Below are positions 32,431-46,400 of a stretch of DNA of 64,000 nt, piece after piece. How positions within the stretch are numbered: position 1 is the first letter of the stretch; every line of letters begins with the position of its first letter. The stretch is from Verticillium longisporum (taxonomy: Eukaryota; Ascomycota; Sordariomycetes; Glomerellales; Plectosphaerellaceae). Below the pieces are notes generated by a model, which was not told the DNA's origin, searched no databases, and saw only the letters and a list, made by a program, of their open reading frames with translations. The stretch is from contig JAETXT010000001.1 of NCBI GenBank assembly GCA_019188255.1, forward strand, positions 4,402,001 through 4,466,000. The letters run 5' to 3'. Made by a program: the position numbers and the translations under genes.

Positions 32431-33670
32431 CGAGCTGCCTAACGGAAGTACTATGCTCCCTACAAGTTTGGTACCTGGAGAATACAGTACTTAGATCAGT
32501 CAACGTTTCGTCAGGCCTAAGAGGCAGTGATATCCGAACCCAACGCCCCTAGAATAGATAGGCCTGAGGCCCACCCATAGAGATAGAAATCAATAAGAAT
32601 TGCCGAGAAGCTAATAGAGATCGTATAAGTAATAGGGGTTTAAAGTTAGTTCTATTAGTTAGAAAGAGAAGTTAAAAATGGATATCTAGTGAACCTTTAA
32701 TACTATATGCCCTCGCTTAATATATACCCCTATTATATTATATTCTTTATCCCGTACTCCTAAGTAACTATCTTCTACTAGGCTGCTTACGGCCTTAACC
32801 TATATAATATTACCTATTTTCTTTATATATATAGTACTCTATTTATATCTATTTAATTACCTAGGGGGTAAAAGCTTTAGTTCTCTAGATATACGGTCCT
32901 CCGAATATATCCTAAGTAAGAAGAAAAGGAAGAGAAGCTAGTATTAGTACCTATTATTAGGCGTCTAATCCTATTAATTAAACTATAACCCTTATAGACC
33001 CTTAAGGGAACTAGGTCGATAATAGAGGATAATAGCTATAATTATAATATAAGAATAGCTTAAATAAAAAGAGAAAGTATAGATATAGGATTAATTATAG
33101 AGAGAAGACTAGTTACGATAATAAGTTATATAGTAATCTCTAATAATTAAGATAAGGCCGATAATAGGCTATCTACTAGAGAATTACTAAATTAAGAAAT
33201 TAATCGTAGAAGACGTCCTAATAATAATAAAGAATTAATCGTAATAATAAGCTAGGTTAACGAAAATAGTTATATTATAGAATTAGATATTATATTATAA
33301 GAAATAAGTTATTATAATAAAGGATTCGTAATAATAAAGAATCGGTTATAATAATAGATTAAATCGTTATAGAAATAGTTATATAAATAGAATTAAACGT
33401 AGTATTATAGGGAATAAGTTATAATAATAAAGAATTAATTATAATAATAGTCTAAGCTATTAGAAAAGTAATTATATTATAAAGATAATTATAGAGTTAT
33501 AGAGAATAAAATAATCGAGATAAGGAATTAGCTATAATAATAGATTAAGCTAATATCGCTAGGTTAATTATAGAGGGCTAATAGGCTATAAGGATAGGGT
33601 TAAGCTTAAGCCTAAGCCTCTAAGTTACCCTCTAAGGATAGAATTATATATAATAGTAGAAGTATATTAG
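32431..33670. repeat. RIP-mutated repeat DNA, unidentified, with degenerate tandem units
   Basis: AT-rich sequence left of element A. Between about 33,220 and 33,560 there are four or so diverged copies of a unit containing aagaattaattataataatag, spaced roughly 90-115 bp, suggesting a decayed tandem array or low-complexity coding repeat. I cannot assign it to an element. Confidence 0.5.
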
Positions 33671-34103
33671 TGTAACGCCCTAGCCCGGTCGTCACTAGGA
33701 TACTAGGCAGGACACCCCGCAGGCGATCGGATGCGCTGCACGGACCCATAGGATCACTTACGTGACCGTAACTAGATCACGATTCTCAAAGTGATCCGGT
33801 CACTAACTATACTATAACCTAAGTAATAGGATCACGATAAGAAAGGTAAGCTATCCAATATAGACTTACTAACCTAATACGATAAGGATAGAATAATAAG
33901 TATATAAAGACGGGTATTCTAGACTTATAAATATATTCTTTCTTATAATAATATTAATCTAAGTCTTACTTTATATCTATTATAACGAATACGTAACGCC
34001 TTATAATACTATATTATCTTAGAATTATAACCTAAGCTTCTATAAATAATAACCCTAAACCCTTTAATAATATTCCCCTTTCGGAAGCTACTAAGTCGTA
34101 ATA
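33671..34103 (+). repeat. 5' LTR of element A
   Basis: 433 bp, exactly the length of the solo LTR. The first about 130 bp retain many CA and TG dinucleotides (for example cgctgcacgg and gtgatccgg), while the remainder is fully RIP-converted. Confidence 0.92.
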
Positions 34104-34149
34104 TTTTAATTACTCTTATTTAATAAGTTTACCTTATAATACTAAGTAA

Positions 34150-35080
34150 TACTTACTATAGGAATAATATCTATTAATAATATCGGAAATAGCGCTAATA
34201 ACTTAGCCGCTATAATCTAGGAGCTCCGTTTAGAGAATGAATAGCTCTAAGCCTTAATATAATAACTTTAAAGCGGAATAAGTATAAAGGCTTTTCCCCT
34301 TTAATTATTCGATAATAACCCTAAAGTACTTTAATCTTTTATTACCTAAATACGCTAATACTATAAAGCTAATAAAAGCTAACTTAAATACTAGGGCGAG
34401 AAGGTCGCTAACGCCTCCTCTTACCTTAAAAGGGACGCCTTATACTAATTCGAACCCTTTATTAAGGACTATTCTATTTATATTAAGAAAAAAGATATAA
34501 AATAAGCTATTTAGGATATCTATATTAATATAAACGTATTCGAAGAAGCTATTAAAAGAGTATTTAAGGACGTAAACGAGGAACGATAAAACGAAAGAAA
34601 AATCCTTTAGCTTAAATAGACTAAGCTAGCTACTAAATACGCTATAGAGTTTCGACTCTTAGCTAATCGACTCGATTAAATAGAGTCCGCTCTTATAGCC
34701 CGTTTCTATAAAGGACTTAAAGACGCTATTAAAGACGACCTTATCTAGGAGGATAGACCCGAAACCTTTACCGAGTATATCGCTATAGCTATTAAAATCG
34801 ATAATCGCTAATATAAACGTAGAATAGAAAAGGGGCGAAAGCCCGCTATAGGACTATAGAACCCTCGTATTCCCTATTACCGATCTAATTAAGGACGTAA
34901 ATATTAATACGATAAACCCCGTATTAGTATAGTTTAAGGATAGATTACCTATATAAGACCTATAGAGCTCGATAATACTAAATATAATAAACTAAAAGAT
35001 TTTAAGGATATAAAATACTATAATTATAGTAAAAATAGGTATATAGCTCGAGAATACTAGTAACCTAAGAAACCCTAGAA
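34150..35080 (+). pseudogene. Element A gag relic
   Basis: Frame relic of a Gypsy Gag with many stops. A zinc-knuckle region near 35,015-35,065 reads KYYNYSKNRYIAREY-like, in which every expected cysteine is now tyrosine or a stop, as expected when TGY is converted to TAY. Boundaries are approximate. Confidence 0.65.
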
Positions 35081-36639
35081 ACCTATAAACGAATAATAGC
35101 TTAACTATACTTAATACTAAGACTATACTAAAACTAACTAAACCTTCTATTATTAGGACGATTACTTAAACTATAAAGATAATAAGGAATAGAATAGATA
35201 ATTCCTTAGGGTATTTATAGGATAAAGAACCTTAACTATAATAATTATTACTAGGAAGGAAAAACGAATTTAGAAATAAGCTTAGTAAGTAATACTAAAG
35301 ACCTAGGAAATCGATATAAACGAAGAAAGAGCCTACGAATATATTTACCTAGAACTATAATTAGCTCCCTACGTAGGATTAATAAATAATATAGAATAGG
35401 ATAAATATATACGAGCTAGCGAAAAAGAATCTCTACTCGGATAGACTTAACCTTATATACCTATATAAGTATATGAAATTAATAACGCTAGCGAGGACTA
35501 TAACCCCCTAATACTATAGAACGAACTTATCTACTATAGAACTAAGCTATAGAAGGCTAGCGCCCGAAAGTAAGAAAGTACGAAAGAAAACGTATAACTT
35601 ATAATAGGAGACTATCTAGTACTCTACTACGTTTATGAATAATACTATTAATTATTCTAGCCCGAATATATTTATAACGACTATAAATACTATTTTAAGG
35701 AGAAGGCCGTATACTAGTTTCTCTTACGTAATTACTAGATCGAGCTATAAGTAAAGGTAGAATTCGAATAAGAAAATCATAAATAGATCCTATATATAGA
35801 CGAATATAGTTAAGGTCGGCTTACGTTCCGACTAGACCCCGCTTATTATAATAAATACTACTAAGACTATACTAGATAGGAGGACTACGATAATAACGTA
35901 TATATAAAATACTATATAGTTAAGGCTAGAGATTAAAGGCTTTACTATATAAAATATATTAAGAAGCTACTCTTTAAGGTCTATTATAAGGACGACGATA
36001 ACCTCGACTTAAATAATCTAAATATAATATAGCTACTTATTACGCTACCGCCTTCGGGAAAAAGCAAATATTAATCGGATAAGGATAACGATTAATGAAA
36101 GAAGTAAGAGCGATCTACTTAGCTAAACGAACCTATAATATAAATTACCTCTATATAAGAATAAACGTAGGAGGACGATAAATAAGCGTATTACTAAATA
36201 GTAGTACTTAAAGTAACTATATAAGCCCCGAATATATTAATAAGAATAAGATTATATAGAAATATAAGGAGGAACCCTATTAACTTAGTATAATAGAAGG
36301 ATAAATAGTCTTATATAGAGGAGGGATTATAAATATAGAGACTACGCCCCTCTAAGTATTTATCTCTTACTATTAAAATTATATAACCTTCGATATTATT
36401 AATATAAGAGGAAAATAAATTATCCTAAGCATCCTATAGCTTAGATAATAGAACCCTTAGATTAACTAAATAATTAGCTACGTCTAGTAGAGTACGTTAG
36501 CCCTTAAGGAAAGACCTACGAGTAGTCTCTTAAGCGACCTCTAATTAGCCTTTACGAATAAGGATAATTTAGAGGAGATAACCCTAGAGGAGCTTATAAT
36601 AGAATAATAAGAAAGACTATAGAACGTACTTAAAGAATA

Positions 36640-39350
36640 CTAGAAATACGAAAAGATCTTTAAAGAAGAAGTCGATATAGTATTACCTAAGTATATATAT
36701 TACGACTATAAAATCCTAATTAAGGAAAAGGAGAGCCCTTAATTTAATAAGATCTATAAATTAAACCCTCGATAGATAAATATTCTCGATAAATATCTTA
36801 AAGAGAACCTTAAAAAAGGATATATCCGATTATCGATATCCTTAATAGGATACCCGATTCTCTTTATATTAAAGAAGAATAATAAGGAAAGACTATATAT
36901 CGATTATAAATAATTAAATAATATTACTATTAAGAATTACTACCTATTACCTCTAATATTAAAATTTAGGGATATATTAATAGGAGCTAATTAATTTATA
37001 ATACTCGATCTTAAAAGAGTATATAACCTTATCCGTATTAAGGATAAAGAGGAATAGAAAACGGTATTCCGAATATAACGAAGATACTACGAATATTTAA
37101 TTATATTATTCGGATTAATTAATACTCTTATAACTTTCTAAAATATAATTAACGATATATTACGAGAATTCCTAGACGTCTTCGTAATAATATATCTCGA
37201 CGATATTCTAATCTTCTCGAAAATAATAAAAGAATATAAAGGATACGTCTATTAAATCCTTATATAACTATACTAGTACGAGCTATTAATAAAACTAGAA
37301 AAAGCTAAGTTCTATATATAAGAAATAGATTTCCTAGAATATACGATTACCTTAAGAGAAATTAGGATAGAAAAATCTAAAATAGTAACTATTAGGGAAT
37401 AGCCTATACTAAAGAACGTTAAAGATATTAAAGTATTCCTTAATTTTATTAACTTCTATTAACGATTCCTAAAAAGATATAATAAAACTATTAATCCTTT
37501 AATAAGCTTTATAGTTAAGGAAATAGAGTTTATATAGAATAAACCCTAAAAAAAAGCATTTCGCTAAATTATTAATACTATCCTTAACGAACTAGTCCTC
37601 TAGATAATAAACCCCGAAAAACCTATAAAAATCGAGATAAATACCTCTAATTTCGCTATTAAAGGATAATTAAGATAAAAGGACGATTAAGGACGCTTAT
37701 ATCTAATAGCGTTCTTCTCGAAGAAGCTATATAGACTAGAGCTTAATTATTAAATATATAATAAAGAACTTATAATAATTATTAAAGCCTTTAAAGAATA
37801 AAGAATATATCTCTCTAGAGTACGATACGAAATTAAAGTCTATACCGATTATAAAAATCTTATATACTTTATAATAAATAAAGACCTTAATAAACGCTAA
37901 ATAAAATAAATAGAATTCCTTTCGGAATTTAACTTTATTATTATCTATCGTAAAAGATCTAAGAATAATAGGGTAGATATTCTAAATAGACGCTTAGATT
38001 ATAAATAAAATATGCCCCCTAATATTAATACTATCCTAGCGAAAGATAAAGAAAGGAATCTTATCCTTTATTACTAAACGCTAATAGTTACTACTTATAT
38101 AATACCCGCTAGATTACCTATAGAAGTATTAGAACTAATTTAATAAATCCACGAAGCTAAGGCTTACGGATACTAAGGAATAGCGAAAATATTCGCCTAA
38201 CTTAGAAAATATTACGATTTTAAAGGAATTAGATAGGATATTATAATAATAATCCGTAACTATAACCTTTATAAGAAAAGTAAAGTAAAGAAGTATAAGC
38301 TTTACGGAAAACTTAAAGCTTTACTAATATTAATAATAGCCTAGGAATTAGTCTTATTAGACTTTATTATTAGCCTATTATTATCGAAGGAACCCTTAAT
38401 TAGGACCTCTTACGATAATATCCTAATAATCGTCGACCGACTTATTAAATACTCCTACTTTCTCCTATATAAAGCTATAAGAATAATAGAAGACCTCGCC
38501 TATATATTCCTTAAGAATATTATAAAATAATATAGACTCTTAAAAGAACTAGTATTAAATAGAGATAAGCTCTTTACTAATAATTTCTAGAAATTATTTA
38601 TCGTTTAACTTAGAGCTAAATATAAACTATCTACGGCTTTTCACCTATAGATAGATAGATAAATAGAAAGAACGAATTAGACTCTAGAATAATACCTTTA
38701 ATATTATATTAATTATTAATAAGATAATTAAATTATATTACTATTTCTCGTATAATTTATATATAATAGCTTACTAAGCGAGTTAATAAAGGAATTACCC
38801 TGCTATATTAATTACGGGTATAACCTAATAGCCTACGTAGAACGCTATAAAGTACTAGATACGCTAAAAATAACTAATATTATAGTTAATATCTATAAGA
38901 TCTAGGAATAAATTAAGCTTAACCTCGAGCTTATATATACTAGAATAACTATATACGCTAATTAAATAAAGATAAAAGGACTATTTTTATAAAAAAGAGG
39001 TAACGTTTACTTTATCCACTAAAATATTAAAACTAAATAATTAAACGATAAATTAAACTTTAAAAAATTAAGACCTTTTAAAATTCTTAAGAAACTCTCG
39101 GATATTAATTACTACCTCTTATTACTAAAGAATATAAAGATTTACCCCGTTTTTTATATAGTACTTTTAAAACTAGTACTATTAAATATACTATTTATAA
39201 TTAATATAGAAATAGAAGATATAAACGAATACGAAATCGAAAAAATTTTTAATTATAGAAAAACGAATAAATAAAACGAATACTTTATTAAATAGAAAAA
39301 CTATAAATATAAAGAAAATATATAAGAATTAATTAAGAACTTAAACTATT
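36640..39350 (+). pseudogene. Element A pol relic (reverse transcriptase, RNase H, integrase)
   Basis: Conceptual reading shows GYPILFILKKNNKERLYIDY at about 36,850-36,910 and the catalytic YLDDI intact at 37,193-37,207, followed by RNase H and an integrase region with LNRDKLFTNNF at about 38,555-38,590. Numerous TAA/TAG stops stand where Gln, Arg or Trp are expected. Boundaries are approximate. Confidence 0.85.
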
Positions 39351-40062
39351 TATAATTATTAAAGTAATATTATTAATTTTAAGGAAATTAAACGACTCCG
39401 AATTAAAAGAGCCTAAAGCGCTCTAATTAATAACCCCGAAACCCTTAACCGCTTATACGGCTATTATAGCCTTAGACTCCTCCTACTCCGCGGAATTTAA
39501 CTCGTTTAGAGATTATAACCCTTAATTTACTATCTTTATACCCCTTTTATAAAGAGATCGCTTCTAAATATAAAAGCGCTTTAAACGATTAAGAACTTCC
39601 GCTACTTAAGATTATAGCTCCTCTAAACGCGCCTCCTTATCTAGCTCCTTCTTATTTAGCTTACCTAGCTCTTAGGTAATACGAGATACTATTATAGGTT
39701 AACGGATTAAGAAAGCGAGAAAGATATTATTATAAGTATTTACGAGTATTAATGGGTACCCCCGAACTATTATAAGAGTAACTATAATAAATGTATTCGG
39801 AGTAGTAATTAACGCCCTCTATTATATAATACTTCTAACCCTTCTATTAATAGAAGGAATATAATATAATATCGTAGCTATAAAGCTTAATAAAATTAAA
39901 CTATTCTTATCGCTTTTAAGTAAATAGGGACTTTAATTTTTTAATATAACTCGATATTTCGTTAATATTATAAAGGAAGAATAAATTAAAGGATATAATT
40001 ATTTAAGGTATAGCGTTTATAAGTAAAGGTTACTAGGATATCGACCTAGAGGAGGAGAATTA

Positions 40063-40496
40063 TATAATACCCTAGCCCGATTATTACTAAGATACTAGGC
40101 AGGATACCCCGTAAACGATCGGACGCACTATATAGACCTATAGGATCACTTACGTAACCATAACTAGATCATGATTCTTAAAATAATCTAATTATTAACT
40201 ATACTGTAAACTAAATAATAAGATTATAATAAGAAAAGTAAACTATCTAATATAGACTTATTAACTTAATATAATAAGGATAGAATAATAAGTATATAAG
40301 GACGGGCATTCTAGACTTATAAATATATTCTTTCTTATAATAATAATTAATCTAAGTCTTACCTTATATCTATTATAACGAGTACGTAACGCTTTACGAT
40401 ACTATATCGTCTCAGAGTTATAACCTAAGCTTCTATAAATAGTAACCCTAAACCCTCTAATAGTATTCCCCCTTTAGAAGCTACTAGGTCGTAATA
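40063..40496 (+). repeat. 3' LTR of element A
   Basis: 434 bp, more heavily converted in its first third than the 5' LTR; it ends gtcgtaata followed by the attag duplication. Confidence 0.92.
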
Positions 40497-43450
40497 ATTA
40501 GGTCTAGGTACTAATTCTAGATCCTCTTAATCATTATTATTATCCTATTAACGATATAAGCTAAGCTCTATAAGTAGTTATTCTAATTAAGTAATCTATC
40601 TTATTATAGGGTTAGCTATAACTCTTTAAGCCTCGCCTTGGATTATATAGAATAAAACCCTATTACCCTTATAGGCTAGTAAGGGATCTCCTATATATAT
40701 AGTTAAATAATTACTATAGATACTATTAAATAAGTAATATAGTCCTAATATAGCTCTCTTAAGGTCCTATAGGCTTAGTCGTATAAGGATATTAGTAATA
40801 ATATATAGGGTTAGCGTCGTATATATAGGGATATCTAGTCCTGATAATAATAGGATAAATATAAATACCTAAGAATATAATACTTCTATAATATTATCTA
40901 GCTATTCTATTATATTATTTAGTGAAAAATAGTATAGCTCCCTAATTACTAAGATTTCTTATTAATTATCGTACTAGACCTATACTAGGATATCTAATAT
41001 AGCCTATCTAGTTAGGGGAATAAGGTCGTTAGGATTAGCTAGGTTAGCTAATTATTTAAACCTTAGAGGTAGACCTATAAAGTCTAAGCTAGTACGATAG
41101 TAAATAATTATAACTAGGTCGTATAGCTAAGTAAGTTAATCTCTTAATAGGAAGTTAAGCATTTATAATGCTCTATCTAGGTATAATTCCTCCTTTAGAG
41201 CTTAAGATATACCTCCTACTAGGCTACGATATCGTCCCCTAAAGTAGACTATATTACCTAAGTCGATATTAAGTCGATTAATAGGGATTCCCTAATTAAA
41301 CGCTTCTAGTAATCCTCTATATATCTTTATAAGAGCTACTTATATTAGAAGCTAGGTTATTAATCTTATTTACGTATCTATAATATCTACTAGATCTCTT
41401 ACTTAAAGGGAATCGATTAATAGTTTATATAAGTTATTAGCTATAAGTCTATATATAGTAGAGGCTATTAAGGTAGAAATAGTAAATAAGGTATTAATAA
41501 TATATTAATAAGGTCGTAATAGTTTAAGGATTTCTATATATAGGGCTAAGAAGATTACTATATATTAAGTACTTATACCTTAAACGTCTAATAGAGCGTT
41601 AGGCTAGATATCTAAGTTAAGATAGCGAAACTAAATATTATCTAGCTATCCTAGATATATAATCTCTAGATATATAATCTCCTTTATTATAATATCCTAC
41701 CCCTTTAAGTAGTAAGGGAATCCTAGAGTTTATATTACTAGTATTAGTCCTATATCCTAGACCTTATCTTTATTAGCGGTAAAGGCTAGAGGAGCCTAGG
41801 TATTAGGGATATAAGAGCTAAGTATTAAGGATAGTAGAATAGGTATCTAATTATCCTCGTTTAAGTTTAGCTAATAATATAGCTCTAAGATACGTCCTTA
41901 GTTAAACTATTTAGCTTTTACGTTTAGTACTCTATAAATAAAATAAGATCGATCCTCTATATATCTAGTATATATAAACCTATAAAGGTATATAAATAGA
42001 GCTATACTATAAAGTTCGTATAGCTTAAAGAAATATAGGTAATAGGCTAGGAAGGTAGCTAAGGAAATAGTTAATATTTTATAATTAATAGTAAAGCGGC
42101 TATTAGAAGGGTTATAAGCTAGTAATTCTATTTTATATTTTAGGTCTAAAAGAATACGAGCCTAAGTTAATATACTAGAGATAGCTAAGTTAAATAGAAT
42201 AAAGTTTATCTTTATATTATTTAATCCTTATATTAAGAGGCTAATTATTTCTATTAGGACCTCTAATATTCTTAAATAGGGGATCCTAAAATTAAAGGAC
42301 CCCTAGGGCTAGATATCGGTAGCTCGGTTATAAACGCGTAAGCCTAGATAGTTCCTTAGAGATCGTTCTCTATTATCGATATCCCTATCCTCTATAAGTA
42401 GTTAAAGTAGTAGGTAAGAGTATACTTAGTTTATATTATTAATTAAGTAGTATAATCGCTATCTAAATAAAATAGATCTATAGATATTAATATCGTTAAT
42501 TAAAACCTTTTTAATAAAGGATAGGCTTTTAGGTATTAATAGTCGGTAATATAGTAGCTTTATACGAGAATTAAAATTAGCCTTATCCGATTTAAATATA
42601 GTTCTTTAATAGTTATCCCCTAAATTAAGAGTATTCTAGGGTACTATTTATAAATGTTTTCCTTTATAGTAGAATAGGCGTCTAGTCTTATTATCCTATT
42701 TATAATAAAAGCTATTATTTATAAATATTATAATAGTATTACTATCTAGTCTCGGGTTCTACGACTCGGGCTCTAGGGCTAGTATATTAGAGTAGTAGGC
42801 TAGCTAGGAGATGATTACTTATCTAGATCTATCCTAGGTACGATATAATCTAATTATAGTTTATCTAGGCTAGCTAGGTTAATATAGGCGAACCTATCTA
42901 TTAAGGACCTTAATTAGTTTAGCGATAAATATAAAATAACTCTCGGTTAAACCCTTTATTATAGGCTCCTCTATAAGTTATCGAATACGCTATAGTATAA
43001 CCGTCTCTAGACTCTTAGGGTTACTATTAATATTAACGTCTATAAGACTAGCTTCTTATAAATAATCCTCTAGGGTATTATCGGACTAGCTCTAAGTATC
43101 CTCCTTAGTAATTATATTATTAGTTAGTTCCTTAATTAGATAGTTAGTAATAGCTTAGGATACTAGCTAGGTTACTAGCTCTAGCTAACCCTAGCCTAGG
43201 GTCTACGTAGTAATTAAGTTATTTATATTAGGCTCCCCTAGATATATATTAAGTTATAAGGTAAATAATCGTAAATAAAAATCGTAGGTAAATAGTTATA
43301 GAAGAACTAGGGATAATAACTAGATATAATAGCTAGGAAGGATTATAGTCTTAAGGGTTTATTTATTAGTTTCTAGCTTTATAATAAATTCCTTTAACTT
43401 TCTTATTCTTATTTTAGATTTCTAGTAATAAGATATATAATTAGAAGGAG
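40497..43450 (-). repeat. RIP-mutated repeat DNA with an unidentified minus-strand ORF relic
   Basis: Continuous with the 3' side of element D but not recognisably part of it. On the minus strand between about 41,400 and 40,620, one frame reads for more than 200 residues with plausible composition and stops only of the TAA/TAG/TGA kind expected from RIP, including GGIS-ALKEELYLDRAL and LLLSGLDIPIYTTLTLY. I do not recognise the family. Confidence 0.45.
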
Positions 43451-46400
43451 TAAATAATTAAAGTAAATAAATTAGATATTATAAATTATATCTCCTCTAG
43501 AGCTAGAGCTCCTAAGGTATACGAATTAAGGAAGAGTATATATAATAAAGTAGGGTAAGTAATTAGGAAAATAAATAGTAATATAGATATATAGTAAGAG
43601 GTAAAGGAGGAAGAAGAGAAGGAGAGGTAAAGGGGAGAATAACTTTAGGTATAATATTATAATTACTACTCCTACCTCCTATCTAGCTTAAGTAGCTACT
43701 AACTCTATTAATAACCCTCTTTTAATATAATTAATAACCTTCTTCTAAAGTAATTATATTAGTAACCCTCTTTTAAAGTAATTATTATAACCGCTCTAGT
43801 TTTACGCCTCGGCCTTCTTAATAGTTTCTTAAATAGTAGCTATCTATCCTCTATAGCTAGATATCCTTATTATAGCCGAAACTCCTTTAAGTAATCCTAG
43901 TATCGCTCTAGGGCTATAGGTATACTATCTAGCTTCTTAATCCTATATATCCTTTATCTATACTATTCTAATATCTAGAAAGGCCCCTTTTATCGGGCTT
44001 CTAGTTTCAATAGTTTACCCTCCTAGATTAGTATTACTAATATATTAGTAATAAATAGCTATATAGTCCGGAGGTAGTATTTAGTAGTAATAGCTCTCTC
44101 CTTAGAGGTATAGTAAATATAGTCTCGATAGAACTCTATTCGGGCTATCCGTGCTTCTATAGTATTAGCCTAAGAGGACGAGCTATATTCTAGCCTCTAG
44201 TTAGGTCTAGTTATAGTTATTAATAGCGATATCCTAGATAGGGATAGGTATTATTGCTCTACGTTACTAATTAATAGTATCCTATATATGATCTTATATA
44301 GTAAGTAACCTACTATAGCTATATACCTAGAGTTTAGGGCTTTAGTATACTATCGATAATCCAGGTCCTAGTTTATATAGCTAGCCCCTATATAGTTTAT
44401 TACCTATTATATTAATCGGTTAATTACTTCTACTATACTAAAGCTTTTATATAACTAGGCTAGTCCTAGAATTACGCTTACGCCTACGCGGGCTAGGCTA
44501 TCCGTGAATTCTATAGCTATAAAGGCTAATCTAGTATCTAGGTAAAAAGCTAATAATAATATTCTAATCTCGGCTATCTAGGATAATATAACCCTAAGTA
44601 TCTCCGTAGCTATAGTTCTTATTATCGGGAAGGCTTAAGTAAATCTACTAAAGTAGTCTACTATTACTAGGATATAGCGGCGGCCTCTATCGGTAATTAG
44701 AAAAGGTCCTAGGTAATCGATACTTATAAGTTAGAATAGTTCACTAACTTATACGTCTACGGGAGGAGCTTTAGGCTTATTAGGCTAATATTTTACGTAT
44801 ATCTAATAGCTAGCGATATAGTTAATAATATCTAATACTATACGAGGCTAGTATATTAATACTATTAATTTCTTTCTCGTAGAGTTAGGCCCTTAGTAGC
44901 TTATATCGTTATATATAGCCTTTAATACGTTTACTACTTCGTTCTTAATTAAGTATAGCTATTATAGGCCTTTATCTATATAATAGAGGAGTTTCGTATT
45001 CTCGATCTTAAAATAAGTAGCCTAGGAAATAATAGCCCTCCTCTAGTACTTATTCTAGGTATTATCGATTATAGTTAATATTAGGAAAGTAATAATATCC
45101 TTATATTATTAGGATTTTATATATTTACCTATCCCTAGGAGTCTAAGTATAGCGTTCGATATATATATAGATAAGATACGACCCCTTAATTACTTTATAT
45201 TTAATAGAAGTCTTAACTTAAAGTCCTAAATTAGAGTATCGGACTTAGCTCTCTAGGATATATAAGGTTATAAGCTAGTTAGATAGCTTAGGGATACTAT
45301 ATCCTATACTAGTTACTAGGCTATTAATTATTCGGCTTTATATTTCTCTATAGCTTATTATATTAGGTCTTAATAGCCTCTAGAGCTATCCTTCTAGACT
45401 TATATACTATTATCGTCCTAGTATCCGAACTAGGATAGGTTATTATTATATTTAATTAAGTTAAATACCGTCTATAAGAGGGTATCTATTACTTTATTAC
45501 GTTCCCCTAGGATATATTGAATTTCTAGGTTTAATAGCTATAGTTTAATTACTTATTAAGTATAGATATTATTATAATAGCCTAATAATAGGAATTATAT
45601 AAGTAGTTAGTAGTTAATATAGATAGTCGATACCTTTTTAGTATAGAAATAGTATTAGTATCTCCTATAGAATTCTATAATTATATATAATTCTTATTTA
45701 TAGGTACTATAATTTCGCTATATTTTTATAAATAGGAACGTATTATATAGGAGCGGCTTATTAATACCTCCCTAGACTTATATAATTACGTAGCTAGTAC
45801 TAAATCTAGATATATCTATATATATTTTAACCGGTTCCCTAATACTATATCCTTATATCTTAATAGCTTAGGCGTATATAGTCCTAAGGGTAGTAAATGC
45901 TATAGACTTAGCGTTATTCTATTACTATATAATATTCCTCGTAAGTCTATAAAGCGGTCTTAATAACTCTATATAGTTATATATCTAGCGCCGATATAGT
46001 CCTAGGGCTCTAAGGAATAACCTAACCTATATCTAGTCCTATAATATAGGCTACTTACTAAGCTTCTTTATACGTTCTAGCTTTACTATTATCCGACTAT
46101 TTATACTATAGTTCTACCCGATAGCTATAACTAAGCTTAATCTAAGGCGAAGTTTCGAGAATAATAGCTTTAGTATTAATTATAGTAGACGGGGTAATAA
46201 GTAGTACTTTAAGAAGGTCTATTATTTATGGAAGTCTATATATATAACGAATATATTATCGAAATAGTTAATTATTAGAGCTAGTCCTCTAGGGTCTAGG
46301 GGTATTATTATTAAGGGTTCGGTATATAGTCTAAGTATAAGCTTAAGCGTAATCTTTATAGCTTCTATTATCGAGTAAGCTATGGTCTAAGAACCTTATA

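Larger units (their letters stand above)
33671..40496 (+). mobile_element. Element A: complete RIP-mutated Ty3/Gypsy LTR retrotransposon, 6.8 kb
   Basis: The LTRs are 33,671-34,103 (433 bp) and 40,063-40,496 (434 bp), and the element is flanked by the 5-bp target duplication attag (33,666-33,670 and 40,497-40,501). Internal order is gag, protease/reverse transcriptase, RNase H, integrase, the Ty3/Gypsy order. The LTR is the same family as the unmutated solo LTR at 49,178, so the ancestral LTR is known: its ends TGTAAC...GTAACA became tataat/gtaata in the 3' copy. A TATA-type tatataaag sits in the 5' LTR near 33,901. Confidence 0.93.

Noticed and set aside
33220..33560. CRISPR-like regularly spaced repeats
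   Set aside because: Units are diverged, unevenly spaced and AT-rich low complexity in a fungal nuclear genome; no cas genes.
34104..34140. A tRNA primer-binding site just inside the 5' LTR of element A
   Set aside because: The sequence after the LTR does not show a TGG-starting match to a tRNA 3' end in A or in the less mutated B copy; RIP or self-priming could explain this, so no call is made.
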